DNA of 35,090 nucleotides from Gnetum montanum. Lineage: Eukaryota; Streptophyta; Gnetopsida; Gnetales; Gnetaceae. The stretch's first letter is position 1. The number at the start of each line of letters is the position of its first letter. The stretch spans positions 39,147-74,236 of the forward strand of contig MNCI01002045.1 in assembly GCA_015680685.1 (NCBI GenBank), given 5' to 3'. Shown piece by piece: positions 22,730-32,775 of the stretch. The position numbers were made by a program, and so were the translations under genes. Under the pieces are notes generated by a model, which did not search any database, was not told the DNA's origin, and saw only the letters and a list, made by a program, of their open reading frames with translations.

Positions 22730-25340
22730 AGTTTCAAATATTTCCTAGAGGTGGATGCTTCTGTGAGACTAATGATCCCTCATCACATCCTGGTGCTAGT
22801 GAAGATTGAGGTTGACCTCCTATTGCCACTACTTGTACTAGCAATTTAAAGGCATCCAAAAGTACCTTTACCTTCTCCTCTTTGCCATGTGGGTCATACA
22901 TGTTCCATGCAGCTTCATTGATGTGAGCTAGTGTTAGGACATTCCATAGGCACAACATCTAAGGAAATACTTCCATCATGTTAATAAACTAGGCTACGAA
23001 ATTTTTTCATTCAATATCGAACATCTGTACAAGATTCTACAACTGTTGTCAATCATTCATCCTCCTAGCCAGGTACTTAGCAATAGATTGTTTATCAATG
23101 AATTTACTTCTAAAAAATTTAAGCTTCATGTATGTTATTTCCAACTTTTGTTTTATTTCTTTATGAAGCTTGAATTCTACCTAGCCACCTACTTCTCCAA
23201 TTCACTCCTTGGCCTCCCTATTGTTATCACTACTAGTTTTGCATACCAAAGGTTGGTAAAATTAATGTATTCAATCATCTCTATGATTTGCAAATCCTTA
23301 AGATGAATTTCATCTTTGTTGAACATGTTCAGTCCATGAAAGATGGGCTACCATACATCACCTCTTTGTTGGAGTTACTAGAGACCCTCATTCATTCTCA
23401 CCTTCACCAATTGAATTTTCTTTTCATTAACTTCTTTGAGGAGTTTAACTTGGTCCCTATAGTGATTCTTCTATTATTCAAATTTTAGGGCTTCATTTTT
23501 CTAGGAAACCACCTCAATGGAAATTTTCAGGGGAAGGGCACGAACTTTCTTCATTAAGAGATTATAGTTATTAGCTACCAACCTTCTTAAATCTAGATTT
23601 ACCTTAGCAAATGGCTCTTACTGCTAAAGTATTAATTCAACCATCGCATCCTTCAATTGCTTTCAATTTCGTAGGTGATGATTATCCTTAATGAGGACCA
23701 AGTTTTTCTTTTGAACTTGCAATAGGACTTTGTTGGTGTTGAAGGTCATGACTTATGATAAGGATGCATTGAAGATTGTTGTCTCCTTTACATTCTCAAT
23801 ATTTTGAAGTCTTAACTAAATCTATTAGAAAGCTTCATCTCTAGAATGCTCTAGCCTAAGAATGGCAAGGTTGGAGAGACAAGCATACAACTCTGCAACT
23901 TCAGCTACCAATCATTAATTAGTGGTGGTGGCCTCCTTTAGTTATGCATTAGCAATTAACAATTTTCTCCTTGTCTTAAGTAACTATGAATAGTTCATGA
24001 TTATTTCAAATTGAAGATCAAAGATCTCTAGAAGTAGTTTTCAAGTTTCAACTAATCATTCCAATAGCTCCTCATGTTGAGCAATGCTCATTCGACTATT
24101 CCTTACACCTATGGATTCATGAATGTCTTCCATGATGGCAATGTTAGGCATTGATACTGTATGAGCATTCAAGGCTTTAGCCACCACCTCTACCATTGTC
24201 TCCTAGCCTTTATGTCACATGGCTAGGATAGTTCTTCCCTTACCTTTCTTCAACATGACAAAGAAGGTTGTAAAGTCTCCTAAGATTTCAAGAAATATAT
24301 ATCTTGGGATGAACACCATGACCTCTATGGCATTAGGATTGGAACTTGCAAGCACTTGGTTCCTCTAAGCAAATAATAGTGGGGTAGTCTCACTATCCAA
24401 CCAACTGATGATCCCTGCAATATCATTTAAATAGATCATGAGTGGATGGTAGACTAGTGATTTTCCACCACTTATAAAGCCTTTCTATTACTACAACTAC
24501 TAATCCCAAAGATTTCTAATATGTTCTACAGATTTGAGCATTTATGGTGTGGTTTTAGATGGTGGTGGTGGTTTCTCCTCTTCTTATAGCTTGGCAAGTG
24601 CTTTATCTTTTGTCATCTCCTACCAAGATGTAATAGGACCATAGAAAATCATGTCATTAGAATAGTGTGTTATTCCTTTCCTCTTACATAGTTTTCAAAT
24701 TAGACATGTAAAGGGAAGTATCTTCCTTTCCTTATCATTTTCTTTGAAGTACTTCTCAAATTCTAGATAAATGAGTTGGGAAAGGTTAATTAAGAATTTC
24801 TCACTTAGAGCAATGCATGCCCAGGTGGAGAAGGTTATCACCTTACTGGACTTCACTATTTGATTCAAGTGGTAGGTCATGATCTTAAAATATGCATGCT
24901 TTGCCTTTGTGAGGGTAGCATACTCCTTGCGGATCACTTCATAGAACCATTACATCCATTCTTTCTTTGCTTCCAAGTCTACCTATGTCAATATTTCCAC
25001 TAACTTTGCCCCTATATCTAGCAACCCAAATGCCTCAATAATGGCTTTAACCAAGTAGGAGATGGTAATATCCTTGATATTAACCAATGCATCTTTTTGT
25101 CACTTGTTTCGAAATAGGTATGTCTCCCTCATGTACCATTCTTCATTGTTGAAGAGAATGTGCCACATGAAATATCCCTAGAGTTGTATACAAACCTCCT
25201 CTAGTGCCAACTCCAAGAAGGATCCAAAGTCCAACTCCTAAAGAATTGAACTAAGGACCTCCTTGGCCCTTATCTTTTCTAGGTAAGACATGATCAAGGT
25301 GATATCTAGGCTAGGCCTTTGCCTTAATACTTCATGTTAC
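22730..25340 (-). pseudogene. Decayed accessory gene of segment B (putative plant transposon protein-like, coiled coil)
   Basis: The minus strand is nearly one frame from about 25,320 to 24,550. It reads SLDITLIMSYLEKIRAKEVL, ELDFGSFLELALEEV and EEWYMRETYLFRNK. It continues with INIKDIT-type text, then WFYEVIRKEYATLTKAKHAY, ACIALSEKFLINLSQLIYLE and KILPFTCLI, ending KLCKRKGITHYS. The last part resembles the 'L.FP.LI..LC.R.GV' signature of plant putative transposon proteins (family recollection). A coiled-coil middle (about 23,480-23,240) reads DQVKLLKEVNEKKIQLVKVR. The C-terminal open piece (22,958-22,734) reads AWNMYDPHGKEEKVKVLLDA, which aligns with segment A. It has about ten stops but few frameshifts in the N-terminal half. 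It lies inside a candidate LTR, in the LTR's own sense. Confidence 0.62.
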
Positions 25341-25936
25341 CTAGATTGGCCTATTTCAGTAGTAGGAGTCTAATGAACAAATTCTACTTTGGGATCCTTC
25401 CAAAGGGACTCAGTGGCATGAGTTACCTCTAGTGCTTGTTCTTAAGGTTGTCCCTTCCTCTTATTGATTGCTTCTCCCTAGGTTGTGAGGGCCCTACCAC
25501 CTACAATCCTTGTTTTGGTGTAATATATAACAACAAACATAACCCATGATTAGCTTTTTACTACATAATCCTTAGTTTATTATAATGTCTTTTCACTAGA
25601 TCAAGTTATGTTTGGCTTGTTTGTGATCTTGGCTAGTTGGATCATTTAATATTATTTTATTTGTTAGTTATTAGAGTTTATGTGATGATCTTAACCCTTA
25701 ATGGTAGTTGATTTTCATAGTTTGATCATGGAGAGTTGGAAAAATTTCAAAAAAAAATGCCAGAAACCAAAGGTTTATGTGCCTCGTGATGTAGAGCTTA
25801 CCTTCAATCAAAAAATGGGCTAAATCAAATTATTGATTTTAAAGTTATGGTTCTAGGAAGGTTTTTGGGCTCTAAAAATGGCAAGAACTCCTCTTACATC
25901 TTGGAAAAATGATGTAAAAATGGCTAAGTTTCATGC

Positions 25937-25946
25937 ATATTTATAG
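25937..25946 (-). promoter_or_regulatory. TATA-like box upstream of the segment B gene
   Basis: The minus strand reads CTATAAATAT about 600 bp before the first recognisable codons of the segment B gene. It is identical to the box at 15,713-15,722 in segment A. Confidence 0.4.
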
Positions 25947-26170
25947 TATTTTTATAACACATTAATAGGAATGCATCAATAAGGCTGCTTCGACTCATCA
26001 CACTGCATCGATGGGGCTAGGTCAATGCAATTGTTCGTCATCAACTTTTGCATTTGAAAATAAGGAATTTTGAACAAATTTGGGGACAAAATGAGAGCTC
26101 AATGGAAGTAAAAAAAAACATAGAATAATTGCAACATCATGAAAGAGGATAATGTTGTCTTAGAAAAAGG

Positions 26171-26340
26171 AGTTTGAGTAGGTTGGGATAAATTTGACAT
26201 GCCAAAATTAAGAAAATCTAGATGTTTGAAAGTAATTAGATGAGATCAATCATGCAACTGGTCAATGAATAGGAATTTTAACTTGAGGGAGACCAAAGGA
26301 AATGCAAGTGGGTCCTCTCCAAAGTAGGTTTTGAAACACC
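26171..26340. other. Junction between segment B and the young element
   Basis: AT-rich sequence with no clear match to segment A. CpG is absent here and becomes frequent immediately after 26,350. The exact insertion point and target-site duplication cannot be set, because the other end of the young element lies outside the window. Confidence 0.4.
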
Positions 26341-26759
26341 ATGAAAAAATTGCGAGTCGGCCTCAAGCAAAGATTCGCAATTCAAGCAGGGGCGCATGTC
26401 AGAAATCCAGAAGGGAGAACAAGATAGAACAATACCAAGAGGCGCGTAGCATCAAGTCTTCAACTTCCTACGCAGATTTCTACTCTTACTGTGTTTTCTC
26501 TGATTTACGCTATATCACGCGACGCTGCATAATGGCGCTTAGCGTGATTGTTACTTTGGCATAGGGAGAAGCTTAAGCAGCATGATATGCGACTCCTTGT
26601 GTATTTTGCTAAGTCTTTTATTCAAAAGCCAGGTTTACACTCTATTACGCACGGCAGCGTAATAAGCATCAGAACAGTCAAAGGCAAAGTCCAAGAAAGT
26701 GCGATCACTTACCTTACGCTCATCACGCAACGTAGCGTATCATAGCGTATTGCGTCGTC

Positions 26760-26861
26760 AAACTAGACATCATTTACGCTTCATCACGCACGGCTGTGTA
26801 TGCGAGCATAAAACTAGACATCACTTACGCTTCATCACGCACGGCTGCATATGCAGTGTGA
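26760..26861 (+). repeat. 51 bp tandem repeat in the candidate LTR
   Basis: AAACTAGACATCATTTACGC begins at 26,760 and recurs as AAACTAGACATCACTTACGC at 26,811. The next 20 bases (TTCATCACGCACGGCTG...) are also repeated almost exactly. The period is 51 bp, two copies. Confidence 0.85.
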
Positions 26862-26920
26862 ATAAGCATAATGGAACCCGAAGTCAGTTGAAACACGCCC
26901 GACGCACACCTACTCCTTAC

Positions 26921-26952
26921 ACGCACAATACGCAAACAAGCGTATTGTGCGT
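26921..26952. promoter_or_regulatory. 13 bp perfect inverted repeat (hairpin) in the candidate LTR
   Basis: ACGCACAATACGC (26,921-26,933), a six-base spacer AAACAA, and GCGTATTGTGCGT (26,940-26,952) form a perfect inverted repeat. It lies about 100 bp upstream of the TATA-like word, in a region where TACGC/GCGTA words recur in both orientations. It could be a binding site for a dimeric protein or a foldback. No function is shown. Confidence 0.7.
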
Positions 26953-27049
26953 AATCATGCAGTTTTACACAAAACAGTCAGACCAACAGTGCCCGAAACA
27001 CTCGAGACACACGTCATCAGGGTTGCACTTTTTTCACGGGATGTCGCAG

Positions 27050-27060
27050 CCTACAAATAC
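27050..27060 (+). promoter_or_regulatory. TATA-like box of the young element
   Basis: The word CTACAAATACC is placed within the candidate LTR, followed by purine-rich text. One base differs from the usual TATAAATA. It is a weak call based on position and composition. Confidence 0.3.
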
Positions 27061-27640
27061 CCCAGTTAACAAAGATACAGAGGTTGGCAAATCAGAGAAG
27101 CAAAGGCATTTTTTCTGAGCACTAGAGCACTTGTCACCTTTTGAGCAGACAGAGAGCAGCGCTTTAGCAATTGTTGACAGCATTACCTTCTGGTAGAAAC
27201 AGAGCACAGTTCTCTTTGAGCACCGGCACTAGCAACAGGGGTAATCGGTCTGCTGGGAAGGACGATATTGGTCAGAAACAGTTGATCGGTAGGCGTCAAA
27301 GCTTGACCATCCTTGCATCCCGACTTTAGCCTTCGAGGTAGATCGGACTTCTGTTTGGACAGTTTTCTTGTTGTTTTGTGCATTGCTTCACAACCAGTAA
27401 TCAGGGTTTCCCCAGTGTAACGAGATATACAAAATACACATTTTCTAAGTCAAAGCGTAGATCCTGGAGCTACGTGTTTCTCTTATGCCAGCCCCCTCTT
27501 ATCGTGTTTAGCGTTATCATCGTTGCAATTCATCTACATCGTTTTCCCCTCGTTTTTGTGATTCCTCGAATCAGATCGTCTCGCTAGATATTCATCGGGT
27601 TACTGATTAGTAAGTCCTTGTCTGATTGACAAGACCGTTC

Positions 27641-27656
27641 AGGGCGCCGCGGATTC
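27641..27656 (+). other. Possible primer-binding site of the young element
   Basis: GGGCGCCGCGGATTCG is preceded by TTCA. GGCGCCG equals the start of the tRNA-Asp-type site used by some plant gypsy elements, except that the first T reads G. The GGATTCG part resembles the complement of a tRNA T-arm. The match is partial and the call tentative. Confidence 0.25.
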
Positions 27657-27998
27657 GTTTTCCCAGCATAGCCCTCGCACGGATCCGTGGTTAAAACTGT
27701 GTACGCGGAACTTCATTTGGTATTTTCCAGCTGCCGATGTTTTCCATCGTTACAGTTTTCTGGTGCTAGAAGGAGGGCCTAAGGCTCCGATCTGAATATT
27801 TCGGGTAGCCCTGGTAGCGATCCATACCCTAAACCGTAAACGTAATACCTCTACGGAAGTTTGCGGCCAACCGTGTGGTATAGATCGGTCGCAAGGATGA
27901 TTTCTTTGAAATCCAACAGGGTAGAAAGCCTATTTTGAGCTTTTGTTGCCAACCATTCCTTAGATCCGGTTATCACTTATTGTTAACCTTATTGCCCA
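27657..27998 (+). other. Untranslated leader before gag
   Basis: About 340 bp of CpG-containing sequence with no sustained frame before the ATG at 27,999. It would hold the packaging signal of the element if one exists; nothing specific is visible. Confidence 0.4.
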
Positions 27999-30632
27999 AT
28001 GGATTCTTTGTACACAACCACAACTGCCATGGTCCCTACCGATCTGGGTGCCACATCTGTGAACCCTATTGCGATCACCCGACCAGCTCCGGGCGCAACA
28101 GAATCTTAGGGACCATTGCGCCATTCATTGAGGCTCCAGGGAAAAGAGCCTATCTTCGCGGTTATAACTCCTGAAGAATACAACTTCATATGCATTAAGA
28201 TCCAGGCGAAGCTGGCTCTAAGCCGAGCTGAACTTGAAGCGAAACGGAACTTTGAGGTGCTCCACCGAGGGGGCTATGATTTTAAGCCAACAGCTTACGA
28301 CATAATTTCCTTGACCGAACACCAACACAAACTTATTACACAGTTGGTCATGGCCAAAGGCCAGGCTTCACAAGCTACGGTGGAGCCCTAGCATGGGGAG
28401 GAGGAAGAGGACAAATTTGCGGCCCAGTCAGAACATTCGTTCCATACTCTAGAACCTTCGTTCCATGCCCTGAGCCCCCAGACATACGTAAATCCCCTAT
28501 TTCCTTTCAACGGAGAGGCTGCCTCTCTTAACGCGGCCCCGACGGCACAAATGCACGTCCCTATCCTTTCACAGGCTTCTGCGCAACCGTCTGGGCTGCA
28601 AGTACAAATCCCCCACAATAACGTGCAGGCGGTTTCGTCACCATGCGTACTTAGCATCCTAGTGGTGGTCCCGGTGACCGTTGCATCCCATTTTATTCAT
28701 CAGATGCAATCACACAACATATCCGCAACGCGCCCGACGTAGACCTTGTTGTTTCCGCCCCCTCCGACCCAACAGATTACCGCAGCCATCCAACCACCAA
28801 CTTACGCCCAACAACCTGTTGCAGGTCAATGGGCCAACCCGACGGCGCAGCAGACCCAGTATGTGGTGTACAGCGCGCAACCCTCAATCGCACCCACAAC
28901 GTATGTTCCACAGGGGGTACCGCAGTATTTACATCCTTATCTCGCGTAATAGGCAGTGGCCAACCCCCCTGCGCAAACTAGCGGGTGGTGGTCTTCACAG
29001 GCTCCCCCGCCTGTCGAGATCCCCGCCCCGCCAGCAGTCAATTGACCTCGCCCGTCCTTTCCGTTTCCTGGCGCCACCCTCCCAGTCCAACCTCCTGTGC
29101 CTTCCGCGCAAACACCTTCGTTAACAGGCTTGGACCAAGCCTTCCAGCTGATCCAGACTCTAACCGAAGAGGTTCGATGCCTCAAGGCCGCTGGTTCTGA
29201 TACCGTCCAGATCATGGACTTTTACCAGGACGATCCGATCAGTTCAGCGGTTCCTAAGCTGTCGTTGCCGCCGGGGATGTCCCTACCTCATTTTACCAAG
29301 TACAATGGGGAGGGAGATCCCAACACTCACCTTGTCACGTTTAGATCTAAGTCCTTGTTATTGCAACAATGGCCACACACTATCATCCGCGTCTTTGCGA
29401 TCTCGTTAACAGGGAAAGCTTTGGATTGGTACCGAGCCCTCCCACACTCCTCCATCTCAACCTTGGAAGAGCCGCTGACCCAGTTTGTGACCCGCTTCAA
29501 ATACAATTTGAAACCGGAAGTTACATTGGATCAGCTTATGGGGGTGAAACAAGACCCACTCGAGCCTGTCCAAAAGTTTATACAGCGCTGGACTGCTACC
29601 TTGAAAGACATCTGCGAACCGATCGCGGACTCACATACGCTGGCTATGTTCAAGGGGGTAGTCAATGACTTCATCAAGTCGAAGCTGTACTACCTTTCCC
29701 CCAGTAACTTACATCAGGCCTTCGCACAAGTTAGAAGCATCCAAGATGCTGCAGAGGCCAGCAAAGACCCAGCGTATGTCGCCTATAAGAATGCACATAA
29801 CAAGAACAAAGACAAAGGCAAAGCAGCGACAATCACAGTAGCTGCAATAACTGAGAGTACAAAGACGAAGAACAAAAAGGCATCCACCGCGCCACCTGAA
29901 ACCGCGACTGGTGCTGGCACCAGTCAGGACACAGTGGCTCCTGAAAAGGCCCCCCAGCCTAAGCCAAACTTTGAGAGTAAGGATCGTTCGAAGTACACGG
30001 CATTACCTGTAAAGCATTCTGAACTGCTGAACCAAATGTTAGGGACAGGGCACATTCAACCTAAGAAGGTGTCCGAGGAGGCTCTGAAGCGTCACAGACG
30101 CAATTGTGAACTGCTGAAGAACCCTTCCTTAGCCTTGCCTAACGAACCACCAGTTCCGAGATCTTTCAAGCTGGACTGTTTTTGTGACTACCACCAGATG
30201 TGTGGTCACGATACGGATTATTGTTGGGCGTTGAAAGACGACATTCAACGAATGCTAGATGATGGTTCACTCAAGCTGGATGCCAGCAACCCGATGTGTC
30301 CGGAAAACCAAACATTGCACGTATACAAGGATCCGTTGAACGCAAACGACGATCCTTATACGATCACTGTGGTGAGTACGGACAGTGAGAATAAGGAACC
30401 GCCAAAACAGCCTTTTGTTTTGCGTGTCCCTGTCAGCTCACAAAGTGTGTCAACCAATTCATCGGCAGCCAGTGGGGTCACGAGGCCGCCCTTCATTATA
30501 CGAGCACCTTCTCCGATGCACTCTCAGTCACGCAGCGACGATCAAGCCACGGTCTCATCCACGTCCACGCCTAGGGCACCCTTCATTATTAGGGTGCCAA
30601 AGCCACAGGCTGCCCCTCTTATGCAGGGGTAG
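27999..30632 (+). pseudogene. gag of the young gypsy-type element, broken by in-frame stops
   Basis: One frame runs 878 codons from ATG 27,999 to the TAG at 30,630. It carries six internal stops (28,107; 28,389; 28,740; 28,947; 28,950; 29,043) and no frameshift. The N-terminal part reads EEYNFICIKIQAKLALSRAE and GGYDFKPTAYDIISLTEHQH. It is followed by a Pro/Gln/Ala-rich linker (about 28,500-29,080). The intact last 511 codons (29,097-30,632) hold the capsid-like domain: LPHFTKYNGEGDPNTHLVTF, ALDWYRALPHSSISTLEEPL and FKGVVNDFIKSKLYYL. These are typical of plant Retrotrans_gag domains. A CDYHQMCGHDTDYC motif (near 30,180-30,225) is the C-Y-H..GH.T..C zinc-type word of Tat/Ogre-like gags. The product would form the virus-like particle. 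The intact C-terminal portion makes this far younger than the other copies in the window. Confidence 0.88.
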
Positions 30633-30791
30633 ACCTCCCACCAAAAGCGGCGATCCTCACCTCCCAAACAAAAGGGAGAGGACACATTAGTTAATGCAAC
30701 GAAAGACCACTCTACGCTCGGCATCCCTAAGCCTAGGCCCCTGGCTTCTGTACCTTCACCTGCGCCTTAGGGGTAGTGTAAAAGTGCGAAA
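30633..30791 (+). other. gag-protease linker with stops
   Basis: Gag and the protease are in the same frame, but the 159 bp between them contain stops at 30,630, 30,729, 30,735 and 30,780. An alternative frame reads IPKPRPLASVPSPAP here, so a small indel may have broken a continuous gag-protease frame. Confidence 0.5.
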
Positions 30792-31808
30792 ATGCAACCG
30801 CCTTCTCCTGGCAAGAAAAAGAGCAACCCTCCGACCAACACCGTTCCGCCTCGGGAGATCCGTCTTCTGGGCCGAATGGAAGAGGACAAGGGGGAAAAAC
30901 AACCTAGCCGAGAGAAGGACCTCCTTGACGCATTTCCGCAAGTCAAACAGGCCCTCAAACAAAAAAACACAACGTTGAGCCTTTACGACCTGCTTATGAC
31001 GTCTCGAGAACACCATGAGGCTATGGTTCGCATGCTGACATCCATATCAGTGGATGAAAGCTTGCCAGCGGAGGAGGAAGCGATACACGCTGTCATGTTT
31101 CCTTCCGAAGCTAAGCAACCTACACCTTCCTCGCTGACCTTCCATGACGGGTCCATCAAAGATGATCCTGAGAAAGGTCAGGTAACCATTGAACCTATGT
31201 TTATCACTATCCGAGTCGGTCAATACCGGATCCGGAGAGTGCATGTAGACAATGGCGTAGCTACCAACGTCATTCCCTATTCCATCGTGGATAGGTTGGA
31301 TCTGGTCGACCAGATCACGCCCACGACGACGGCCTACGTAAAATCGTTTAACGGAGCATGGGTTCAGGTTAAGGGGATGGTGCGTATTGAGTTTTTGGCG
31401 GGGGAGAAACTCCCAACAGAGGCCACTTTCTTAGTCATCGAGGAAATGCCAGGGTTTAACTTGATCTTGGGGAGGTCGTGGTTAGCCCAGCTGAGGGCGG
31501 TTTCGTCACCGATACACCAAGAGATACATATCTCCTATGCCGAAGGGGAGGTTGTGATACACGGGGATGAAATCAGCCCCAGGACCGTCAATAACATTGA
31601 AGAAGAACGGGGTTCGGAGATAGAAATGACTGATGATCAAACCTGTCTCCAAACCCCTCAACAAGCTGACAGCAATGATGACGGTCTAGTTTGGGCTGAC
31701 CTACCATTTCCGGATGGCAGCGTAGAGAAGTCCAACCATAAGTCTCCTCGCCCTTACGCGATGCTCAACATAAAGGCCATCAAAAGACAATTACGTATCA
31801 ATGGTTGA
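30792..31808 (+). CDS. Aspartic protease region of the young gypsy-type element
   Basis: An intact 338-codon frame. The first ~130 residues are a basic, Pro-rich linker and a helical stretch (LDAFPQVKQALKQKNTTLSL, MTSREHHEAMVRMLTSI) typical of the region before gypsy proteases. Retropepsin text starts at about residue 130: FITIRVGQYRIRRVHVDNGV at about 31,200-31,259, then NLILGRSWLAQLRAVSSP at about 31,461-31,514. The second word is the ILGR-W motif near the C-terminal end of the fold. The catalytic triad, usually DSG, DTG or DGG in plant elements, reads DNG at 31,248-31,256, so activity is doubtful unless DNG is tolerated in this lineage. The ATG at 30,792 is the first in frame, but the real start may lie within a fused gag-pro frame. 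The stop TGA at 31,806 is followed by no RT. Confidence 0.75.
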   Translation: MQPPSPGKKKSNPPTNTVPPREIRLLGRMEEDKGEKQPSREKDLLDAFPQVKQALKQKNTTLSLYDLLMTSREHHEAMVRMLTSISVDESLPAEEEAIHAVMFPSEAKQPTPSSLTFHDGSIKDDPEKGQVTIEPMFITIRVGQYRIRRVHVDNGVATNVIPYSIVDRLDLVDQITPTTTAYVKSFNGAWVQVKGMVRIEFLAGEKLPTEATFLVIEEMPGFNLILGRSWLAQLRAVSSPIHQEIHISYAEGEVVIHGDEISPRTVNNIEEERGSEIEMTDDQTCLQTPQQADSNDDGLVWADLPFPDGSVEKSNHKSPRPYAMLNIKAIKRQLRING

Positions 31809-32036
31809 ATGATGGTCTTTGCGTACATTATCTTTTTCTTAACGGGTTATCATGGTTACTACTTAGCAGTTTTATTTCGCATAGTCTCACTTTACTTTTG
31901 TTTTCAGTTCTTACGCTGGTCATTTATCTTCACGTCGTTGTCTTTTTATACGCATGGTATTCACGTTTCTTGATCACTTTAGCACAATTACGCAAAATAC
32001 TATACCGTATCAATTATGCCTCTTGTATTACGCTAT
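31809..32036 (+). other. T-rich untranslated region after the protease
   Basis: Strongly pyrimidine-rich on the plus strand. Two overlapping frames encode hydrophobic peptides, but that is expected from T-rich sequence, so I do not call a membrane protein. Several TTACGC words begin to appear here. Confidence 0.5.
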
Positions 32037-32330
32037 GGCCCACAATAGCCTTAAACTAGTCACATAGATTTTTACGCCTTTATCATTACGCTTGCTGTAT
32101 TACGCTCTGGCCCGCAACGGCCTTAAACTAGTCACGCAGAAATGTATACTATGATTCTTTACACTTGATTACGCATCCGCCCTGCAACGGCCTTAAACTA
32201 GTTACCCAGAATTAAGCATTATCATAGCTTACGCTTTCGCTACATTACGCATCCGGCCCGCAATGGCCTTAAAGTAGTCTCTAGTTTTAACAGAATTGTA
32301 TGACGGCCCGCAATGGCCCTAAACTAGCAA
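32037..32330 (+). repeat. Array of GGCCCGCAACGGCCTTAAAC repeats
   Basis: The word GGCC(C)GCAA(C/T)GGCC(C/T)TAAACTAG occurs at about 32,037, 32,109, 32,178, 32,255 and 32,305. Spacing is about 72, 69, 77 and 50 bp. The first four copies are separated by unrelated text with TTACGC words. Each unit is bounded by two GGCC words, so it could form a short hairpin. The array sits exactly between the convergent gag-protease and the antisense gene, a place where plant gypsy elements are known to carry variable repeat arrays in their 3' untranslated regions. Confidence 0.8.
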
Positions 32331-32526
32331 ATACATCCTATCACTATAACTTACGTGAAATTCTTAACAATTGCGCTCACACGTTATAGGTCAAAACACA
32401 AACGACAAAAAGATATATATATATAATCACCATCCAAAACATCAACCAGGTTGTATAACAAGTCTTTTCAGTCATGCGTAAAATGATATACCACTCAACA
32501 TCAATAAAACTATGCGTAAATTACAA
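32331..32526. other. Intergenic space between the repeat array and the antisense gene
   Basis: AT-rich, with an (AT)6 tract at 32,413-32,424. The inverted repeat ATGCGTAA (32,512-32,519) / TTACGCAT (32,527-32,534), with a seven-base spacer, straddles the TAA stop of the antisense gene at 32,527-32,529. It may act in 3' end formation of either convergent transcript; this is inference. Confidence 0.5.
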
Positions 32527-32775
32527 TTACGCATTTCCTCTACTGCCACTATCACCAGTATCTCTTAAGTCCGGATCCAACGCTAATGGATCGTCCTCCA
32601 ATGGGTCGTCATTTCTTGGAATGATTCTTTCATGAAGAATGTCCTCTTCGTGAGGTCCTCGTTCCCGCGCTGGCTCCACAGGAGGATGCTCTTCATCGTT
32701 GCGTTCTTCTGACTCTTCCGCCGCTTCCTCTGCTAACTCCTCCGCTTGTTCATCTTCCTTATCCTCGGTTGGTAC

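Larger units (their letters stand above)
21602..26170 (-). mobile_element. Segment B: ~4.5 kb repeat unit, candidate 5' LTR of an old element
   Basis: Co-linear with segment A over its whole length (offset about 10.25 kb) and sharing its sharp terminus: TGATGAGCAACAATTATTCC here, TGATGAGTAGCAAATACTCC in A. The minus-strand end CTCATCA is followed at once by a tRNA-iMet-type primer-binding site, so B behaves like a 5' LTR. It contains two TATA-like boxes and a minus-strand gene, at the same relative places as in A. The right (5') end is not visible: similarity to A fades near 26,170, and a young element begins at about 26,340, which may have cut it. The two copies are strongly diverged, so the insertion is old. 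Confidence 0.6.
26340..27640 (+). mobile_element. Candidate 5' LTR of a young gypsy-type element
   Basis: A GC- and CpG-rich, non-coding stretch upstream of gag. The left edge is placed at the composition change, where TGAAAAAATTGCGAGTCGG (from 26,341) could be the TG start. The right edge is placed before GGGCGCCGCGGATTCG (27,641-27,656), preceded by CA. The upstream half is packed with TTACGC/GCGTAA words, a 51 bp direct repeat and a 13 bp hairpin. A TATA-like CTACAAATACC lies near 27,051. The 3' LTR is not in the window, so neither boundary can be confirmed by comparison. Confidence 0.5.

Noticed and set aside
26699-27118. 139-codon frame in the candidate LTR with a repeated peptide
   Set aside because: The peptide repeat is only the translation of the 51 bp DNA repeat; there is no domain and it overlaps the promoter region.
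28388-29215. Minus-strand and alternative plus frames overlapping gag
   Set aside because: They are shadows of the GC-rich gag frame, which shows the conserved gag words.
31805-32059. Hydrophobic open frame after the protease that looks like a membrane or envelope-type protein
   Set aside because: The DNA is T-rich, so all plus frames give hydrophobic text. The frame begins with TTG, not ATG, and runs into the repeat array. No envelope motif is visible.
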